Source: CALMBW01 sp963779645 (lineage in GTDB: Bacteria > Actinomycetota > CADDZG01 > WHSQ01). From it: a stretch of 64,000 nt of DNA. Both the position numbers and the translations under genes were made by a program. The notes below the pieces were generated by a model. The model was given only the letters and a program-made list of their open reading frames with translations, searched no databases and had not been told where the DNA came from. The stretch is from the NCBI GenBank assembly GCA_963779645.1, contig CAVZYX010000005.1:372001-436000 (forward strand), in the 5' to 3' direction. Positions 1-8,711 of this stretch are shown here, one piece after another (positions within the stretch are counted from its first letter, which is position 1; every line of letters starts with the position of its first letter).

Positions 1-73
1 CATGCGCGAGCTCATCGCGCTTGAACACCCCCAGATGGGTTTGCGTATTGCCTACATCAACGGCTAGCAGCAA
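1..73 (-). CDS. coaX: Type III pantothenate kinase, N-terminal fragment (runs off the window)
   Basis: Only the first 24 codons are present; the rest lies to the left of the window. They translate to (M)LLAVDVGNTQTHLGVFKRD, the glycine- and threonine-containing first phosphate-binding motif of type III pantothenate kinases (DxGNT). The enzyme phosphorylates pantothenate with ATP as the first step of coenzyme A synthesis in the cytoplasm. The start is taken as TTG at 71-73, preceded by AGGG at a 6-base gap. It lies 7 bases after the panD stop, so the two genes are probably co-transcribed. The position after panC and panD agrees with the pathway. The start codon is inferred. Confidence 0.8.
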   Translation of the reverse strand, partial: MLLAVDVGNTQTHLGVFKRDELAH

Positions 74-80
74 TCGTGCC

Positions 81-458
81 CTACGCGCTTTCTGTGACGG
101 ATCCGAGATGAGCCACGATCCGGTTCGCCTCGTCCACATGAACGATGGTCGGCTCGTAGCTCTCCAGCTCTTGCTGGTCGTAGGAACCGTACGAGATGAC
201 GATGATCTTGTCTCCGGGTTGAGCCAAGCGGGCCGCGGCACCATTGAGGCACATCACGCCCGAGCCGGGGTCGCCGGCGATGGTGTACGTCTCGAATCGG
301 GCACCGTTGTTGATGTTCACAACTGCAACCTGCTCGTACTCCAGCAGATCGGCCGCCTCCATCAGGTCTCGGTCTACGGTGATCGACCCAACGTAGTTGA
401 GATTCGCTTCCGTCACCGTTGCTCGATGGATCTTGGATTTCATCATGCTGCGTTTCAT
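81..458 (-). CDS. panD: Aspartate 1-decarboxylase
   Basis: 125 residues, the usual length. It makes beta-alanine from aspartate for pantothenate synthesis. The proenzyme must cleave itself at a Gly-Ser bond to create the pyruvoyl cofactor, and the expected site is visible at Gly24-Ser25 (YVGSITVD). The conserved SYG stretch near residues 90 to 92 and the N-terminal KSKIHRATVT strand are also family features. It follows panC by 24 bases and precedes coaX by 7, giving a panC-panD-coaX transcription unit. Family assignment is secure. Confidence 0.95.
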   Translation of the reverse strand: MKRSMMKSKIHRATVTEANLNYVGSITVDRDLMEAADLLEYEQVAVVNINNGARFETYTIAGDPGSGVMCLNGAAARLAQPGDKIIVISYGSYDQQELESYEPTIVHVDEANRIVAHLGSVTESA

Positions 459-482
459 GGTCTTCTCCTAACTGCAGGCCGC

Positions 483-1334
483 TTACGCGGTCCCGCGTTC
501 TGAAGCCTTCACGAACTTGTTGTCTATCAACCGGGTGGAGCCCACCCGGGCCGCAACTAAAAGAAGGACATCTCCATCCCCCGGCGCCCCGAACGTGTCC
601 GGGTCGACAGCCGCCGCATAGTCAACCTCAACACCGGCCGACTCGAGGACGTCCAGCATCGATTGTTCGGCCCCCGTGGATGATTCTCCTGCTCGAAGCG
701 CTTCCGAACCTGCTTCCAGAGCTCCGGATAGAGATAAGGCCCTCTCTCGATCCGCCGGCGTCAGGTAAGCGTTCCGGGAACTCATCGCCAGCCCATCCGA
801 GTCTCTGATGGTCTCGCCGACGACTATCTCCAGATCGAAGTCGAGATCCGTGACCATCCTCTGGATGACCGCGACCTGCTGGGCATCCTTTTGACCGAAG
901 AACGCGACGTCTGGTTCGACGAGATTGAAGAGCTTGGTTACCACCGTGGACACTCCGTCGAAGTGTCCCGGGCGATGCGCCCCCTCGAGAACATCCGTGA
1001 TGCCTGCGACGTGGACGGACGTCGCGCCGCCATTCGGGTACATGTCGTCGGTCGTGGGAAGGAAAGCGATGTCTACGCCCGCGGCTTCCGCAGAGGCAAG
1101 GTCGGCTTCCTCGGGACGCGGGTACCGGCCGAGGTCTTCATCGGGTCCGAACTGGAGAGGGTTCACGAAGATGCTTAGAACCACGACACCGTTCCGTGCG
1201 CGGGCTAGGCGAACGAGCGACAGATGCCCCTCGTGAAGAGCGCCCATCGTCGGCACGAACCCGATGGAATGCCCCGCGATCCTTTCCAGGTTCAAGGCGT
1301 TCCGTAGATCCAACGGTGTTCGAACCACCCTCAT
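483..1334 (-). CDS. panC: Pantothenate synthetase (pantoate-beta-alanine ligase)
   Basis: 283 residues. It joins pantoate to beta-alanine with ATP, giving AMP and pyrophosphate. The nucleotidyltransferase HxGH motif is at residues 34-37 (HEGH, after the PTMGALHEGH strand), and the second ATP-binding signature MSSRN is present in the C-terminal half. Its ATG overlaps the stop of the upstream DUF2520 gene by 4 bases (ATGA), so translation is probably coupled. The product of panD supplies one of its substrates. The downstream gene panD begins 24 bases further on. Confidence 0.96.
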   Translation of the reverse strand: MRVVRTPLDLRNALNLERIAGHSIGFVPTMGALHEGHLSLVRLARARNGVVVLSIFVNPLQFGPDEDLGRYPRPEEADLASAEAAGVDIAFLPTTDDMYPNGGATSVHVAGITDVLEGAHRPGHFDGVSTVVTKLFNLVEPDVAFFGQKDAQQVAVIQRMVTDLDFDLEIVVGETIRDSDGLAMSSRNAYLTPADRERALSLSGALEAGSEALRAGESSTGAEQSMLDVLESAGVEVDYAAAVDPDTFGAPGDGDVLLLVAARVGSTRLIDNKFVKASERGTA

Positions 1335-2206
1335 GGGAGTAGTCCTTCGATGCGTAAGGCGGTGGCGTCGTCGATCCGCTCTGCAGCAACCGCAGCCGAG
1401 AGGATCGTCTTGACGACGCCGAGATAGTCATCGATGAGGTGCGGGGAATAAGCCTCGAGCGCGCGGAGATGTCTCCGCAAAGTTTCCGATTCACCGCGCA
1501 CAACTGGACCCGTCAATGTGGCCGCTCCCCCGCCCCCCTCGCGAGCGTTCTCCACCGTTCCACTAGCCAGAGGACCTAGAACCGATTCGGGAGCCGCTAT
1601 CCCGAGCGTCGCGAGGACCGACTCGCCGAACGCCATCAGGGCCGATATCCCGTTACTCGTCATGACGCATGCCGCGTGCCACAGAGCCCGGTCGGCCTCG
1701 GCAACATCGACCGGTATGCCTCGCAGTTTCTCGATGATCACCGCTCGTACGAAATCTCTGGCCTCGGGATCACAAGTGAGCCCCCATGCAGACCGCGGCA
1801 ATCGCATCAGCGCGGTGTGAACGTCGGGACAAGCTTGGACCGGATGCATCGCGCACCCGAAGGCGCCTCGAGCGATCACCGGTTGAAGAGGGCCGACGCC
1901 CAGCGAGCCGGACAGATGGGCAACGACGGTGCCCCGTCTGACGCCACCACTGATCTCGGTCGCGATGTCCCCGATGGCATCATCGGTCGCGCCGATCAGA
2001 ACGAGGTCGGCGTCGATCGGTGCATCGAGCTCGAGGACGGGAGCGCCCAACAATCTGGTAGCTCGATCAACCGATCCGGGCGATCGTGACCACACTCCGG
2101 CGATCGAACAGCCTCCGCGCCGCAGCAGTTCGACTACCGCCGTACCGACATTGCCCGCGCCGAAAAGCGCAACGCGTGGGGGGTAGATGAAACTGACTTC
2201 TCGCAT
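1331..2206 (-). CDS. Rossmann-fold and DUF2520 domain protein
   Basis: A predicted dehydrogenase-like protein. The N-terminus has the dinucleotide-binding pattern VALFGAGNVGTAV, and the C-terminal half is the helical DUF2520 domain, with the MTSNGISALM segment typical of that family. The overall shape resembles ketopantoate reductase or NADP-dependent imine reductases, but the substrate is not known. It overlaps panC by 4 bases, and this DUF2520-panC pairing recurs in Actinobacteria, suggesting a role near pantoate supply (inference). I chose the ATG at 2206 (MREVSFIYPP). An in-frame ATG at 2230 adds 8 residues and cannot be excluded. It diverges from the metalloprotease gene at 2307. Confidence 0.85.
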   Translation of the reverse strand: MREVSFIYPPRVALFGAGNVGTAVVELLRRGGCSIAGVWSRSPGSVDRATRLLGAPVLELDAPIDADLVLIGATDDAIGDIATEISGGVRRGTVVAHLSGSLGVGPLQPVIARGAFGCAMHPVQACPDVHTALMRLPRSAWGLTCDPEARDFVRAVIIEKLRGIPVDVAEADRALWHAACVMTSNGISALMAFGESVLATLGIAAPESVLGPLASGTVENAREGGGGAATLTGPVVRGESETLRRHLRALEAYSPHLIDDYLGVVKTILSAAVAAERIDDATALRIEGLLP

Positions 2207-2306
2207 GTACGGCAACGCTCCAGTCCGCATTCGGTACCGGTCGTATCGCTCAAGTTTAAGTGCACCGAGAGGTTACCTTCGAGGGTCGCAAGACGTTGGA
2301 GGGGAC

Positions 2307-3797
2307 ATGCGGATCTACAGGAAGGTCGCGGGTTCAGTCGCTCTGCTATGCGTGGCGGCGTCGAGCAGCGCCATGGTGCTAGCGGCCGAGCCCGCCGCGG
2401 CACCGATGCCGGTCACCCGCGACGGCTTCGTCTCTGCGCGGCCCACGGATCCTGCGGCCCACAGCGAGGTCGCCTACCCGGGCGGAGCAACGGTGAGAAC
2501 CATCTGCGAAGCGGTGTGTGTCCACTGGGTCGAATCGGGCGAGCATGCGCCTCCGGCCGACGACGAGGACTCCGACCGTGTCCCAGATCAGGTCGAGAGC
2601 GTCATCGAGACCTACGCCCACGTGGTTGCAACGGAAGTTGATGTCCTCGGCTTCCAGCCTCCCGCCGGCGACTCGGACTCCTCCGAAAGTGGTCCGAACG
2701 GTCTTCACGACGTCTACCTCGCCGACGTGAGCGACGTCGACCTTCCCGGCTTCTGCGCAAGCGATGATCCCGACCTAACCGATGAAACGCAGATGTCGAA
2801 CGACGTCTCGGCCTATTGCGTTCTCGACAACGACTTCACCGACCCCGGATTCCCTGGCGAGACACCACTCGAAGCTCTCCAGGTAACCGCGGCTCACGAG
2901 TTCTTTCACGTCCTCCAAGCCGGCTACGACTTCGACGAGGACGTGTGGTTCATGGAAGCCTCCGCGAGCTGGGTTGAAGACATCGTGTTCGACGAGATCA
3001 ACGACAACTACCGTTATCTATCGAAGGGAGCCATCCCCTACCCGGACTTCCCTATCGATCATTGGGATGCATCGGATCCGGAACGCAGATACTCATCGTG
3101 GCTCTTCATCAGCTTCCTGACGGAATACATGGGGGGCGAGCTAGCACCTGCGAACGACACAGTGAGAGAGATGTGGGAGAGGGCCGCGAACCGTGCGGCA
3201 CATCCTGAAGACGTGGATATGTATTCGATGCAGGCCATCACAGAGACACTCGTCGCTCGAGGTTTCGAGCCCGAGGTTGCGATCGCCAACTTCCACATGA
3301 ACAACTGGGCCGCACAAGATTTCTACGAAGAAGGCCAGGCGTACCACGACTATCTCGTTGCGAATTTCGTCGACCCCAGGCCGTACGTAACCAAGACGCA
3401 CTGGTTCTCGAGGCGGATCTACACGAGCGGTCGGTGGGAGATCGACCTTCTTCATCTCTCCGCTCTCAACATCGGCTTCAAGCCGCGGCCCGGTCTTCCC
3501 GTCGACGCCCAACTTCGAGTTGAGGTAGATGCGCCTGCCGCTAAGAGATCTCCGGTGGCGCGGTTCGTCGTGCTGTATCTCGATGGGAGCTACAACATGG
3601 GATATCTACGCTTGAACTCGAAAGGTGACGGCACAAAGATCGTCGACTTCGGCGGCGGGGTCGTCGACCGCGTGATCCTTACGCTTGTTAACGCCAGCAC
3701 CAGGTACGAAGCGTGCGGGTCCGGAACGAACCTCTCTTGTGGTGGCACGGCGACGGACGAACTGGTTCCGTTCCGATGGAGGGCCAGCGTCTACTAG
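2307..3797 (+). CDS. Secreted HExxH metalloprotease-like protein
   Basis: 496 residues from an ATG with a strong GGAGG Shine-Dalgarno sequence just upstream. An earlier in-frame ATG at 2187 would overlap the divergent gene and has no ribosome site. The N-terminus is a signal peptide (basic RIYRK, hydrophobic stretch, AAEPAAA). The core carries AAHEFFHVLQAGYDF followed by WFMEASASW, that is HExxH with a glutamate 16 residues after the second His, the layout of zinc gluzincin-type proteases. It resembles the MXAN_6640-like family of putative metalloproteases. Two Cys pairs (TICEAVCVHW, YEACGSGTNLSC) fit an extracellular protein. It sits alone on the plus strand inside an otherwise minus-strand vitamin cluster. 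Substrate unknown. Confidence 0.7.
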   Translation: MRIYRKVAGSVALLCVAASSSAMVLAAEPAAAPMPVTRDGFVSARPTDPAAHSEVAYPGGATVRTICEAVCVHWVESGEHAPPADDEDSDRVPDQVESVIETYAHVVATEVDVLGFQPPAGDSDSSESGPNGLHDVYLADVSDVDLPGFCASDDPDLTDETQMSNDVSAYCVLDNDFTDPGFPGETPLEALQVTAAHEFFHVLQAGYDFDEDVWFMEASASWVEDIVFDEINDNYRYLSKGAIPYPDFPIDHWDASDPERRYSSWLFISFLTEYMGGELAPANDTVREMWERAANRAAHPEDVDMYSMQAITETLVARGFEPEVAIANFHMNNWAAQDFYEEGQAYHDYLVANFVDPRPYVTKTHWFSRRIYTSGRWEIDLLHLSALNIGFKPRPGLPVDAQLRVEVDAPAAKRSPVARFVVLYLDGSYNMGYLRLNSKGDGTKIVDFGGGVVDRVILTLVNASTRYEACGSGTNLSCGGTATDELVPFRWRASVY

Positions 3798-3802
3798 GAG
3801 GC

Positions 3803-4288
3803 TCAGAAACCTTCGAGCAGCTCGACTTCACCTTCGGCTTCGTCGAGGTTGCCCGAGTAGGGGGTCCCCCACGGATCTGAGACATCGGGGTTGATCTCGA
3901 GCAGCGGGACGAGAACGAACTTTCGTTCCGAGATGCGCGGATGTGGAATCTCAAGATCAGGTTCGACGATCTTCTCTTCTCCGTAGATCAGCACATCGAC
4001 GTCGATGATCCGCGGCCCCCATCGGATCTCGCTGTCTTCCCTGCCGAGCTTGAACTCGACCTCTTTCGCGAGTACCAGCAGCTCGCGCGGGGACTTTGCC
4101 GTTTCGATCTGGACGGCAGCATTGACGAAGGATCGCTGGGGAGGACCGCCGACCGGCGACGTCTCGAACAGACTGGACGCTTTGAGCAGGGACACTCCGG
4201 GGGTGTCGGCGAGTTCGTCGATAGCGCGACGAACGAACAGCACCCTGTCCCCCACGTTAGATCCGATGCCCAGATAGGCGATCGTCAT
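3803..4288 (-). CDS. folK: 2-amino-4-hydroxy-6-hydroxymethyldihydropteridine diphosphokinase
   Basis: 161 residues. Transfers pyrophosphate from ATP to hydroxymethyl-dihydropterin in folate synthesis. Typical elements are the N-terminal AYLGIGSNVGDR strand and loop, FETSPVGGPPQ, and the catalytic RIIDVDVLIYG segment with its Mg-binding Asp-x-Asp pair. Its ATG overlaps the folB stop by 4 bases. The gene ends 5 bases from the convergent end of the metalloprotease gene. It is last in a folE-folP-folB-folK series. Confidence 0.95.
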   Translation of the reverse strand: MTIAYLGIGSNVGDRVLFVRRAIDELADTPGVSLLKASSLFETSPVGGPPQRSFVNAAVQIETAKSPRELLVLAKEVEFKLGREDSEIRWGPRIIDVDVLIYGEEKIVEPDLEIPHPRISERKFVLVPLLEINPDVSDPWGTPYSGNLDEAEGEVELLEGF

Positions 4289-4644
4289 CGCAGCCTCTCG
4301 ATCCTCACACTCACTCCATCGACCTCCTCGGGTACTGGAGGTCTCTCTTTACCCAGAACGACCGTAACCCGGCCAAGTTTCGGTTCGGTTAAAAGATGAT
4401 CCGCGATCTTCTGAGCCAGATGCTCTAAGAGGAGCACTTCGTTGTCCTCGATGAGCCTTGCGACGTCTCCCGTGACCTTGGAATAGTCGATCGTATCCTC
4501 GAGGTCGTCGGAGAGGCCGGGGGGGCCGAGATCCAGTTCCAGCTCGAGATCGACGATCAAGCCTTGGGGCACGGCTCGCTCGGCCTCCGTAACCCCGATC
4601 CTGCCTTTGGCCCTGAGGCCCTTGAAGATGATCGAGTCGGTCAT
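4285..4644 (-). CDS. folB: Dihydroneopterin aldolase
   Basis: 119 residues, normal for the family. Converts dihydroneopterin to hydroxymethyl-dihydropterin plus glycolaldehyde. The N-terminal IIFKGLRAKGRIGVTEAER matches the family opening, in which the conserved Glu of the active site follows the GxxxxE pattern. It overlaps folP upstream and folK downstream by 4 bases each, indicating tight translational coupling of three successive folate enzymes. Confidence 0.93.
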   Translation of the reverse strand: MTDSIIFKGLRAKGRIGVTEAERAVPQGLIVDLELELDLGPPGLSDDLEDTIDYSKVTGDVARLIEDNEVLLLEHLAQKIADHLLTEPKLGRVTVVLGKERPPVPEEVDGVSVRIERLR

Positions 4645-5486
4645 CGCAGGGACCCCGGATCCAAGATCGCTTCGGCCATCCTCACAGCGCGCACGGTCTG
4701 CTCGACATCGTGAACCCTGACGATCTTCGCCCCCGCCATCACGGCCGCAACAACCGTAGCTAGGGTTCCCTCGATCCTCTGATCTTCGGGGAGGTCCAGG
4801 ACTGCGCCGATGAAGGACTTGCGCGACGTGCCGACCAGGATCGGATGCTCGAGTGTTGTTAGCTCGCCCATCCTCTTCATCAGCTCGAGATTCTGGCGCG
4901 GATCCTTCGCGAAGCCGATGCCAGGATCGAGAACGATGGAGTTGTTGGGAACGCCTGCACTTTCGAGTTCCGCCGCTCGCCGTGCGAGGAAATCGCGAAC
5001 GTCGGTCACCACATCTGTGTAATCGGTCAGCTCTCGCATGTTTGCGGGGGTGCCACGTGAATGCATGATGCAGATCGCAGCGCCCGTCCGGGCCGCGAGT
5101 TCGTCCATCTGCTTGTTGGTCTCCTCGCCGGTCGTGTCGTTGACGATCGATGCGCCGGCCTCGAGGGCTCTGGCGGCCACTTCCGGCTTACGTGTGTCTA
5201 TCGAGATGGGAACTTCGGGCGCTCTCGCCATGAGTTGCTCGATAACAGGAAGGACACGACGCAGCTCTTCTGTCTGAGAGACGACCTCGGCTCCCGGACG
5301 TGTCGATTCACCACCAACATCGATCAGGCCGGCTCCTTGATCGATCATCTCGAGCGCGTGCTTGACGGCGACATCTGGCTCCAGCCAGAGCCCACCATCA
5401 GAGAAAGAGTCGGGCGTGACATTGAGCACGCCCATCACAGCGACCTTGTCGAGACTCAGCGATAGATCACGGCACCTAAGTTCCAT
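4641..5486 (-). CDS. folP: Dihydropteroate synthase
   Basis: 281 residues. Condenses hydroxymethyl-dihydropterin diphosphate with p-aminobenzoate. Clear signatures: MGVLNVTPDSFSDGG near the N-terminus, DVGGESTRPGA (pterin and p-aminobenzoate loops), and DPGIGFAKDPRQN. The ATG is preceded by both GAGGG and a TAGACT hexamer 7 bases upstream, so the gene may be started by its own promoter. folE lies 19 bases upstream. The folB start overlaps its stop. Confidence 0.96.
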   Translation of the reverse strand: MELRCRDLSLSLDKVAVMGVLNVTPDSFSDGGLWLEPDVAVKHALEMIDQGAGLIDVGGESTRPGAEVVSQTEELRRVLPVIEQLMARAPEVPISIDTRKPEVAARALEAGASIVNDTTGEETNKQMDELAARTGAAICIMHSRGTPANMRELTDYTDVVTDVRDFLARRAAELESAGVPNNSIVLDPGIGFAKDPRQNLELMKRMGELTTLEHPILVGTSRKSFIGAVLDLPEDQRIEGTLATVVAAVMAGAKIVRVHDVEQTVRAVRMAEAILDPGSLR

Positions 5487-5505
5487 CGCCCTCAGTCTAT
5501 TGGCG

Positions 5506-6069
5506 CTAGTGGAAGATCAGGCCCATCGCTTCGGCGCGGGTGGCGTCGTTCTTGCGGAAGAGGCCGCGTACAGCCGAGGTGACCGTTAGGGACCCCGGCT
5601 TCCGGACACCGCGCATGCTCATGCAGAAATGTTCGGCCTCGATCACGACGAGCACGCCTCTGGGCTCCAGCACCTCTTCGATCACGTCGGCGATCTGAGT
5701 AGTGAGTCGCTCCTGCACCTGAGGTCTCTTCGAGAGCGTGTCGACCAAGCGGGCCAGTTTGGAGAGGCCGGTGATCTGTCCCTGCTTGTTGGGGATGTAA
5801 GCGACATGAGCCTTCCCAACGAACGGCACGAGGTGATGCTCACAGTGACTGATCAACGCGATGTCTTTGATCATGATCATCTCGTCGTGGTTCTCTTCGA
5901 ACACGACGTTCAGTTCCTCGCGAGGGTCCTTGTCCAGGCCGCTGAAGATCTCCTCGTACATCTCAGCCACGCGACGGGGAGTGTCCCGGACACCTTCGCG
6001 ATCGACCTGCTCGCCGATCGCTTTGAGGATCTGGCGAACCGCTTCTTCTATCGTTGGTTTGTCGACCAT
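5506..6069 (-). CDS. folE: GTP cyclohydrolase I
   Basis: 187 residues when started at the ATG at 6069, which has GAGGA 6 bases upstream. A longer in-frame start at 6114 adds 15 residues with no family similarity. The enzyme opens the guanine ring of GTP to form dihydroneopterin triphosphate, the first folate step. The zinc site is visible as HCEHHLVPF and, further on, CMSMRGV. FPGKAHVAYIPN-like and SKLARLVD segments are present. It is first in the folate series and follows ftsH, the same order as in mycobacteria. Confidence 0.95.
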   Translation of the reverse strand: MVDKPTIEEAVRQILKAIGEQVDREGVRDTPRRVAEMYEEIFSGLDKDPREELNVVFEENHDEMIMIKDIALISHCEHHLVPFVGKAHVAYIPNKQGQITGLSKLARLVDTLSKRPQVQERLTTQIADVIEEVLEPRGVLVVIEAEHFCMSMRGVRKPGSLTVTSAVRGLFRKNDATRAEAMGLIFH

Positions 6070-6144
6070 GGCTGATCCTCGATCTCGGAATCTGTGCGGG
6101 ATTGACCCCCTCACAGGTGATGATTCTTACAAAGAAAGCGGGGG

Positions 6145-8088
6145 TTAGGCGGGGGCGGGGCCTGGTTTGGGGGTGCTTCGGGGGGCAGGGCGTTTCGAGG
6201 CTTTCTCGGCCTCGGCAGCTACCGCCTCTTCGCTCTCGCGCTGCTGCCTCCGCAGACGGGCCCGCTCGGCAGGGTTCGCAGGGTCACGCTTGGCAACTTC
6301 GGCGAAGATCTCGGCAACCTCGTCCTTTTCGATCGACTCTTTCTCGATCAAGACCTCTACCATCCTGTCGAGCTTGTCGCGGTGCATGGTGACGATCTCG
6401 CGTGCCTCGTCGTGGGCCTCCTCGACCAGGCGGCGGACCTCCTCGTCGATCTTCGCTGCAACCTCTTCGGAGTAATCCTTGACGTGGCCGAAATCGCGGC
6501 CGAGGAAAGGCTGGCTCTCGTTCTCGCCGAGCGCGAGGGGGCCGAGCTTGCTCATGCCGTATTGAGTGACCATCTGCTTCGCGATCTTTGTGCACCGCTG
6601 GATGTCGTCAGATGCACCGGTCGTAACTTCGTTGAAGACGACCTCCTCGGCGACGCGGCCCCCGAGAAGCATCGCAAGTTCATCGATCATCTCGCTTCGA
6701 GAAACCAGGAACCGATCTTCAGTTGGAAGCGTGAGCGTGTAACCGAGCGCCCGGCCGCGGGCAACGATCGACACCTTGTGGACGGGGTCGGCATTCGGAA
6801 GGGCATGCGAAACGAGAGCGTGACCGGCCTCGTGATAAGCGATGACGCTCTTCTCTCTGTCGGAGATGATCCGCGATCGCCGCTGAGGACCTGCAAGAAC
6901 GCGATCGATCGCCTCTTCGAGTTCGTACATCCCGATCTCGGACTTGTTGAACCGGGCCGCCAGGAGAGCGGCCTCGTTGACCACGTTCGCCAGATCAGCA
7001 CCGGTGAAGCCAGGCGTCCGGCGCGCGAGGACTTCGATGTCGATCTCTTTGCTGAGCGGTTTGCCGCGCGTGTGCACCTTGAGGATGCCTGTACGCCCGT
7101 TGAGATCGGGTCTGTCGACGACGATCTGCCGGTCGAAACGACCAGGACGCAGCAGTGCGGGGTCAAGGATGTCGGGTCGGTTGGTCGCCGCGATCAGGAT
7201 GACGCCGCCCTTGATGTCGAAACCGTCCATCTCTACGAGAAGTTGGTTAAGGGTCTGCTCACGCTCGTCGTGACCACCACCGAGGCCCGCGCCACGGTGC
7301 CTTCCGACCGCGTCGATCTCGTCCATGAAGATGATGGCCGGAGCATTCGCTTTCGCTTGCTCGAAGAGGTCACGGACACGTGACGCCCCAACACCCACGA
7401 ACATCTCGACGAAATCGGAACCCGAGATGGAGAAGTACGGGACGCCCGCTTCACCGGCGACGGCCCGGGCGAGCAACGTCTTCCCCGTTCCCGGGGGGCC
7501 GAACAGAAGCACGCCCTTGGGGATCTTCGCGCCCATCGCTTGGAACTTCTGAGGAGCTTCGAGGAACTCCTTGATCTCTTGCAATTCCTCGATCGCCTCA
7601 TCCAATCCAGCGACGTCGGCGAACGTGATCTTCGGCTGATCTTTGGTCACGAGCCGCGCCTTGCTCTTGCCGAAACTCATCACACGGTTGCCACCACCCT
7701 GCATCTGCTGCATCAGGAAGAAGAAGAATCCGATGATCAGCAAGATGGGGAGGAACTGGAACAGGACCGAAAGAAGCACACTCCCCTGCTGGGGGTTCGC
7801 CGAGTACTGAACATCGGCTCGCTCGATGTACTCAGCCATGTCCGGGATCGTGCCGGCCGGCAAGGCGATCTCGTACTTCCGCCCGTCGGCGTAGAGCCCG
7901 ACGACCTTCTCATCCTTGTTCAGGAACTCAGCGGTCTGGATGTCCCCCGCGGCAACGAGCTCTTTGTATTGATTGACCGATTCGAGTTTCTCGGGCTTGT
8001 CAGCGCCGTTCCGGTACAGGTTGAAGACCCACACCACAGCGATGATGAGGACGAGGTAGAAGACTGCCGATCTGAATACCCGATTCAT
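6145..8088 (-). CDS. ftsH: ATP-dependent zinc metalloprotease FtsH
   Basis: 647 residues. A membrane-anchored AAA+ protease that degrades misassembled membrane proteins and selected regulators. Transmembrane helices lie at about residues 7-25 and 104-130 with a small extracytoplasmic domain between them. Walker A GPPGTGKT is at 197-204, Walker B IIFMDEID follows near 252, and the arginine-finger region RPGRFDR near 315. The zinc site HEAGH is at 419-423. The C-terminus is a charged tail rich in Arg, Glu and Pro. The start is preceded by TAGCCT 8 bases upstream and no Shine-Dalgarno sequence, so the message may be leaderless. Confidence 0.97.
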   Translation of the reverse strand: MNRVFRSAVFYLVLIIAVVWVFNLYRNGADKPEKLESVNQYKELVAAGDIQTAEFLNKDEKVVGLYADGRKYEIALPAGTIPDMAEYIERADVQYSANPQQGSVLLSVLFQFLPILLIIGFFFFLMQQMQGGGNRVMSFGKSKARLVTKDQPKITFADVAGLDEAIEELQEIKEFLEAPQKFQAMGAKIPKGVLLFGPPGTGKTLLARAVAGEAGVPYFSISGSDFVEMFVGVGASRVRDLFEQAKANAPAIIFMDEIDAVGRHRGAGLGGGHDEREQTLNQLLVEMDGFDIKGGVILIAATNRPDILDPALLRPGRFDRQIVVDRPDLNGRTGILKVHTRGKPLSKEIDIEVLARRTPGFTGADLANVVNEAALLAARFNKSEIGMYELEEAIDRVLAGPQRRSRIISDREKSVIAYHEAGHALVSHALPNADPVHKVSIVARGRALGYTLTLPTEDRFLVSRSEMIDELAMLLGGRVAEEVVFNEVTTGASDDIQRCTKIAKQMVTQYGMSKLGPLALGENESQPFLGRDFGHVKDYSEEVAAKIDEEVRRLVEEAHDEAREIVTMHRDKLDRMVEVLIEKESIEKDEVAEIFAEVAKRDPANPAERARLRRQQRESEEAVAAEAEKASKRPAPRSTPKPGPAPA

Positions 8089-8096
8089 GGTTGTTT

Positions 8097-8102
8097 AGGC
8101 TA
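8097..8102 (-). promoter_or_regulatory. Candidate -10 element of ftsH (leaderless start)
   Basis: TAGCCT on the minus strand, 8 bases before the ftsH ATG. It matches the TANNNT pattern found 6 to 9 bases ahead of many starts here that lack a ribosome site. Transcription would begin at or next to the ATG. Confidence 0.45.
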
Positions 8103-8135
8103 GCAACAAGCCAGCACTAAGTAACCTCCCAAGGA

Positions 8136-8702
8136 CTATTCGTCAGGCTCGGACCCGTATGCCTCAGGCCTGAGCACCCCTATGTAGGGAAGGTTCCTAT
8201 ACCTCTCGGCATAGTCCAGCCCGTACCCAACAACGAACACGGGCGGTATCTCGAAGCCCGGGTACTTCACCTCGAGCGGCACCGCTTGCTCGCCCTTCTT
8301 CCAGAAAAGGGAGCAGATCTCTAATGAGGCCGGCTCACGGGCCTCGAGGTAGCGGAGCAGGTAGCTGATCGTCAGGCCCGAATCGATGATGTCTTCGATC
8401 AGGAGCACATGACGTCCGGATATCTCGTAGTCGAGGTCCTTCAGGATCCGCACAACGCCGGACGACTTCGTCGACGTTCCATAAGACGAGACCGCCATGA
8501 AATCGAACTCGAGTGGCAGTTCGACGTGCCGGCAGAGGTCGGCCATGAAGATCAGCGCGCCTTTAAGGACCCCCACGAGGAGCAGATCCTTGCCGCGGTA
8601 GTCCTCGGTTATCTGCTTGCTGAGCATCGAGATCTTGTCTTCGATCTCCTGGGAGGAGATCAGGATCTCTTGGATGTCTTCGTGGAGTTGGTCGCCGCTC
8701 AC
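8136..8702 (-). CDS. hpt: Hypoxanthine phosphoribosyltransferase
   Basis: 188 residues. Salvages hypoxanthine and guanine with PRPP to form IMP and GMP. The PRPP-binding loop VLLIEDIIDSGLT is intact, the flexible-loop region SSYGTSTKSSG is present, and the C-terminal VVGYGLDYAERYRNLPYIG is typical of bacterial HPRTs. It lies 9 bases after tilS and 47 before ftsH, the order tilS-hpt-ftsH being widespread in bacteria. Confidence 0.95.
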   Translation of the reverse strand: MSGDQLHEDIQEILISSQEIEDKISMLSKQITEDYRGKDLLLVGVLKGALIFMADLCRHVELPLEFDFMAVSSYGTSTKSSGVVRILKDLDYEISGRHVLLIEDIIDSGLTISYLLRYLEAREPASLEICSLFWKKGEQAVPLEVKYPGFEIPPVFVVGYGLDYAERYRNLPYIGVLRPEAYGSEPDE

Positions 8703-8711
8703 GGGTGCATC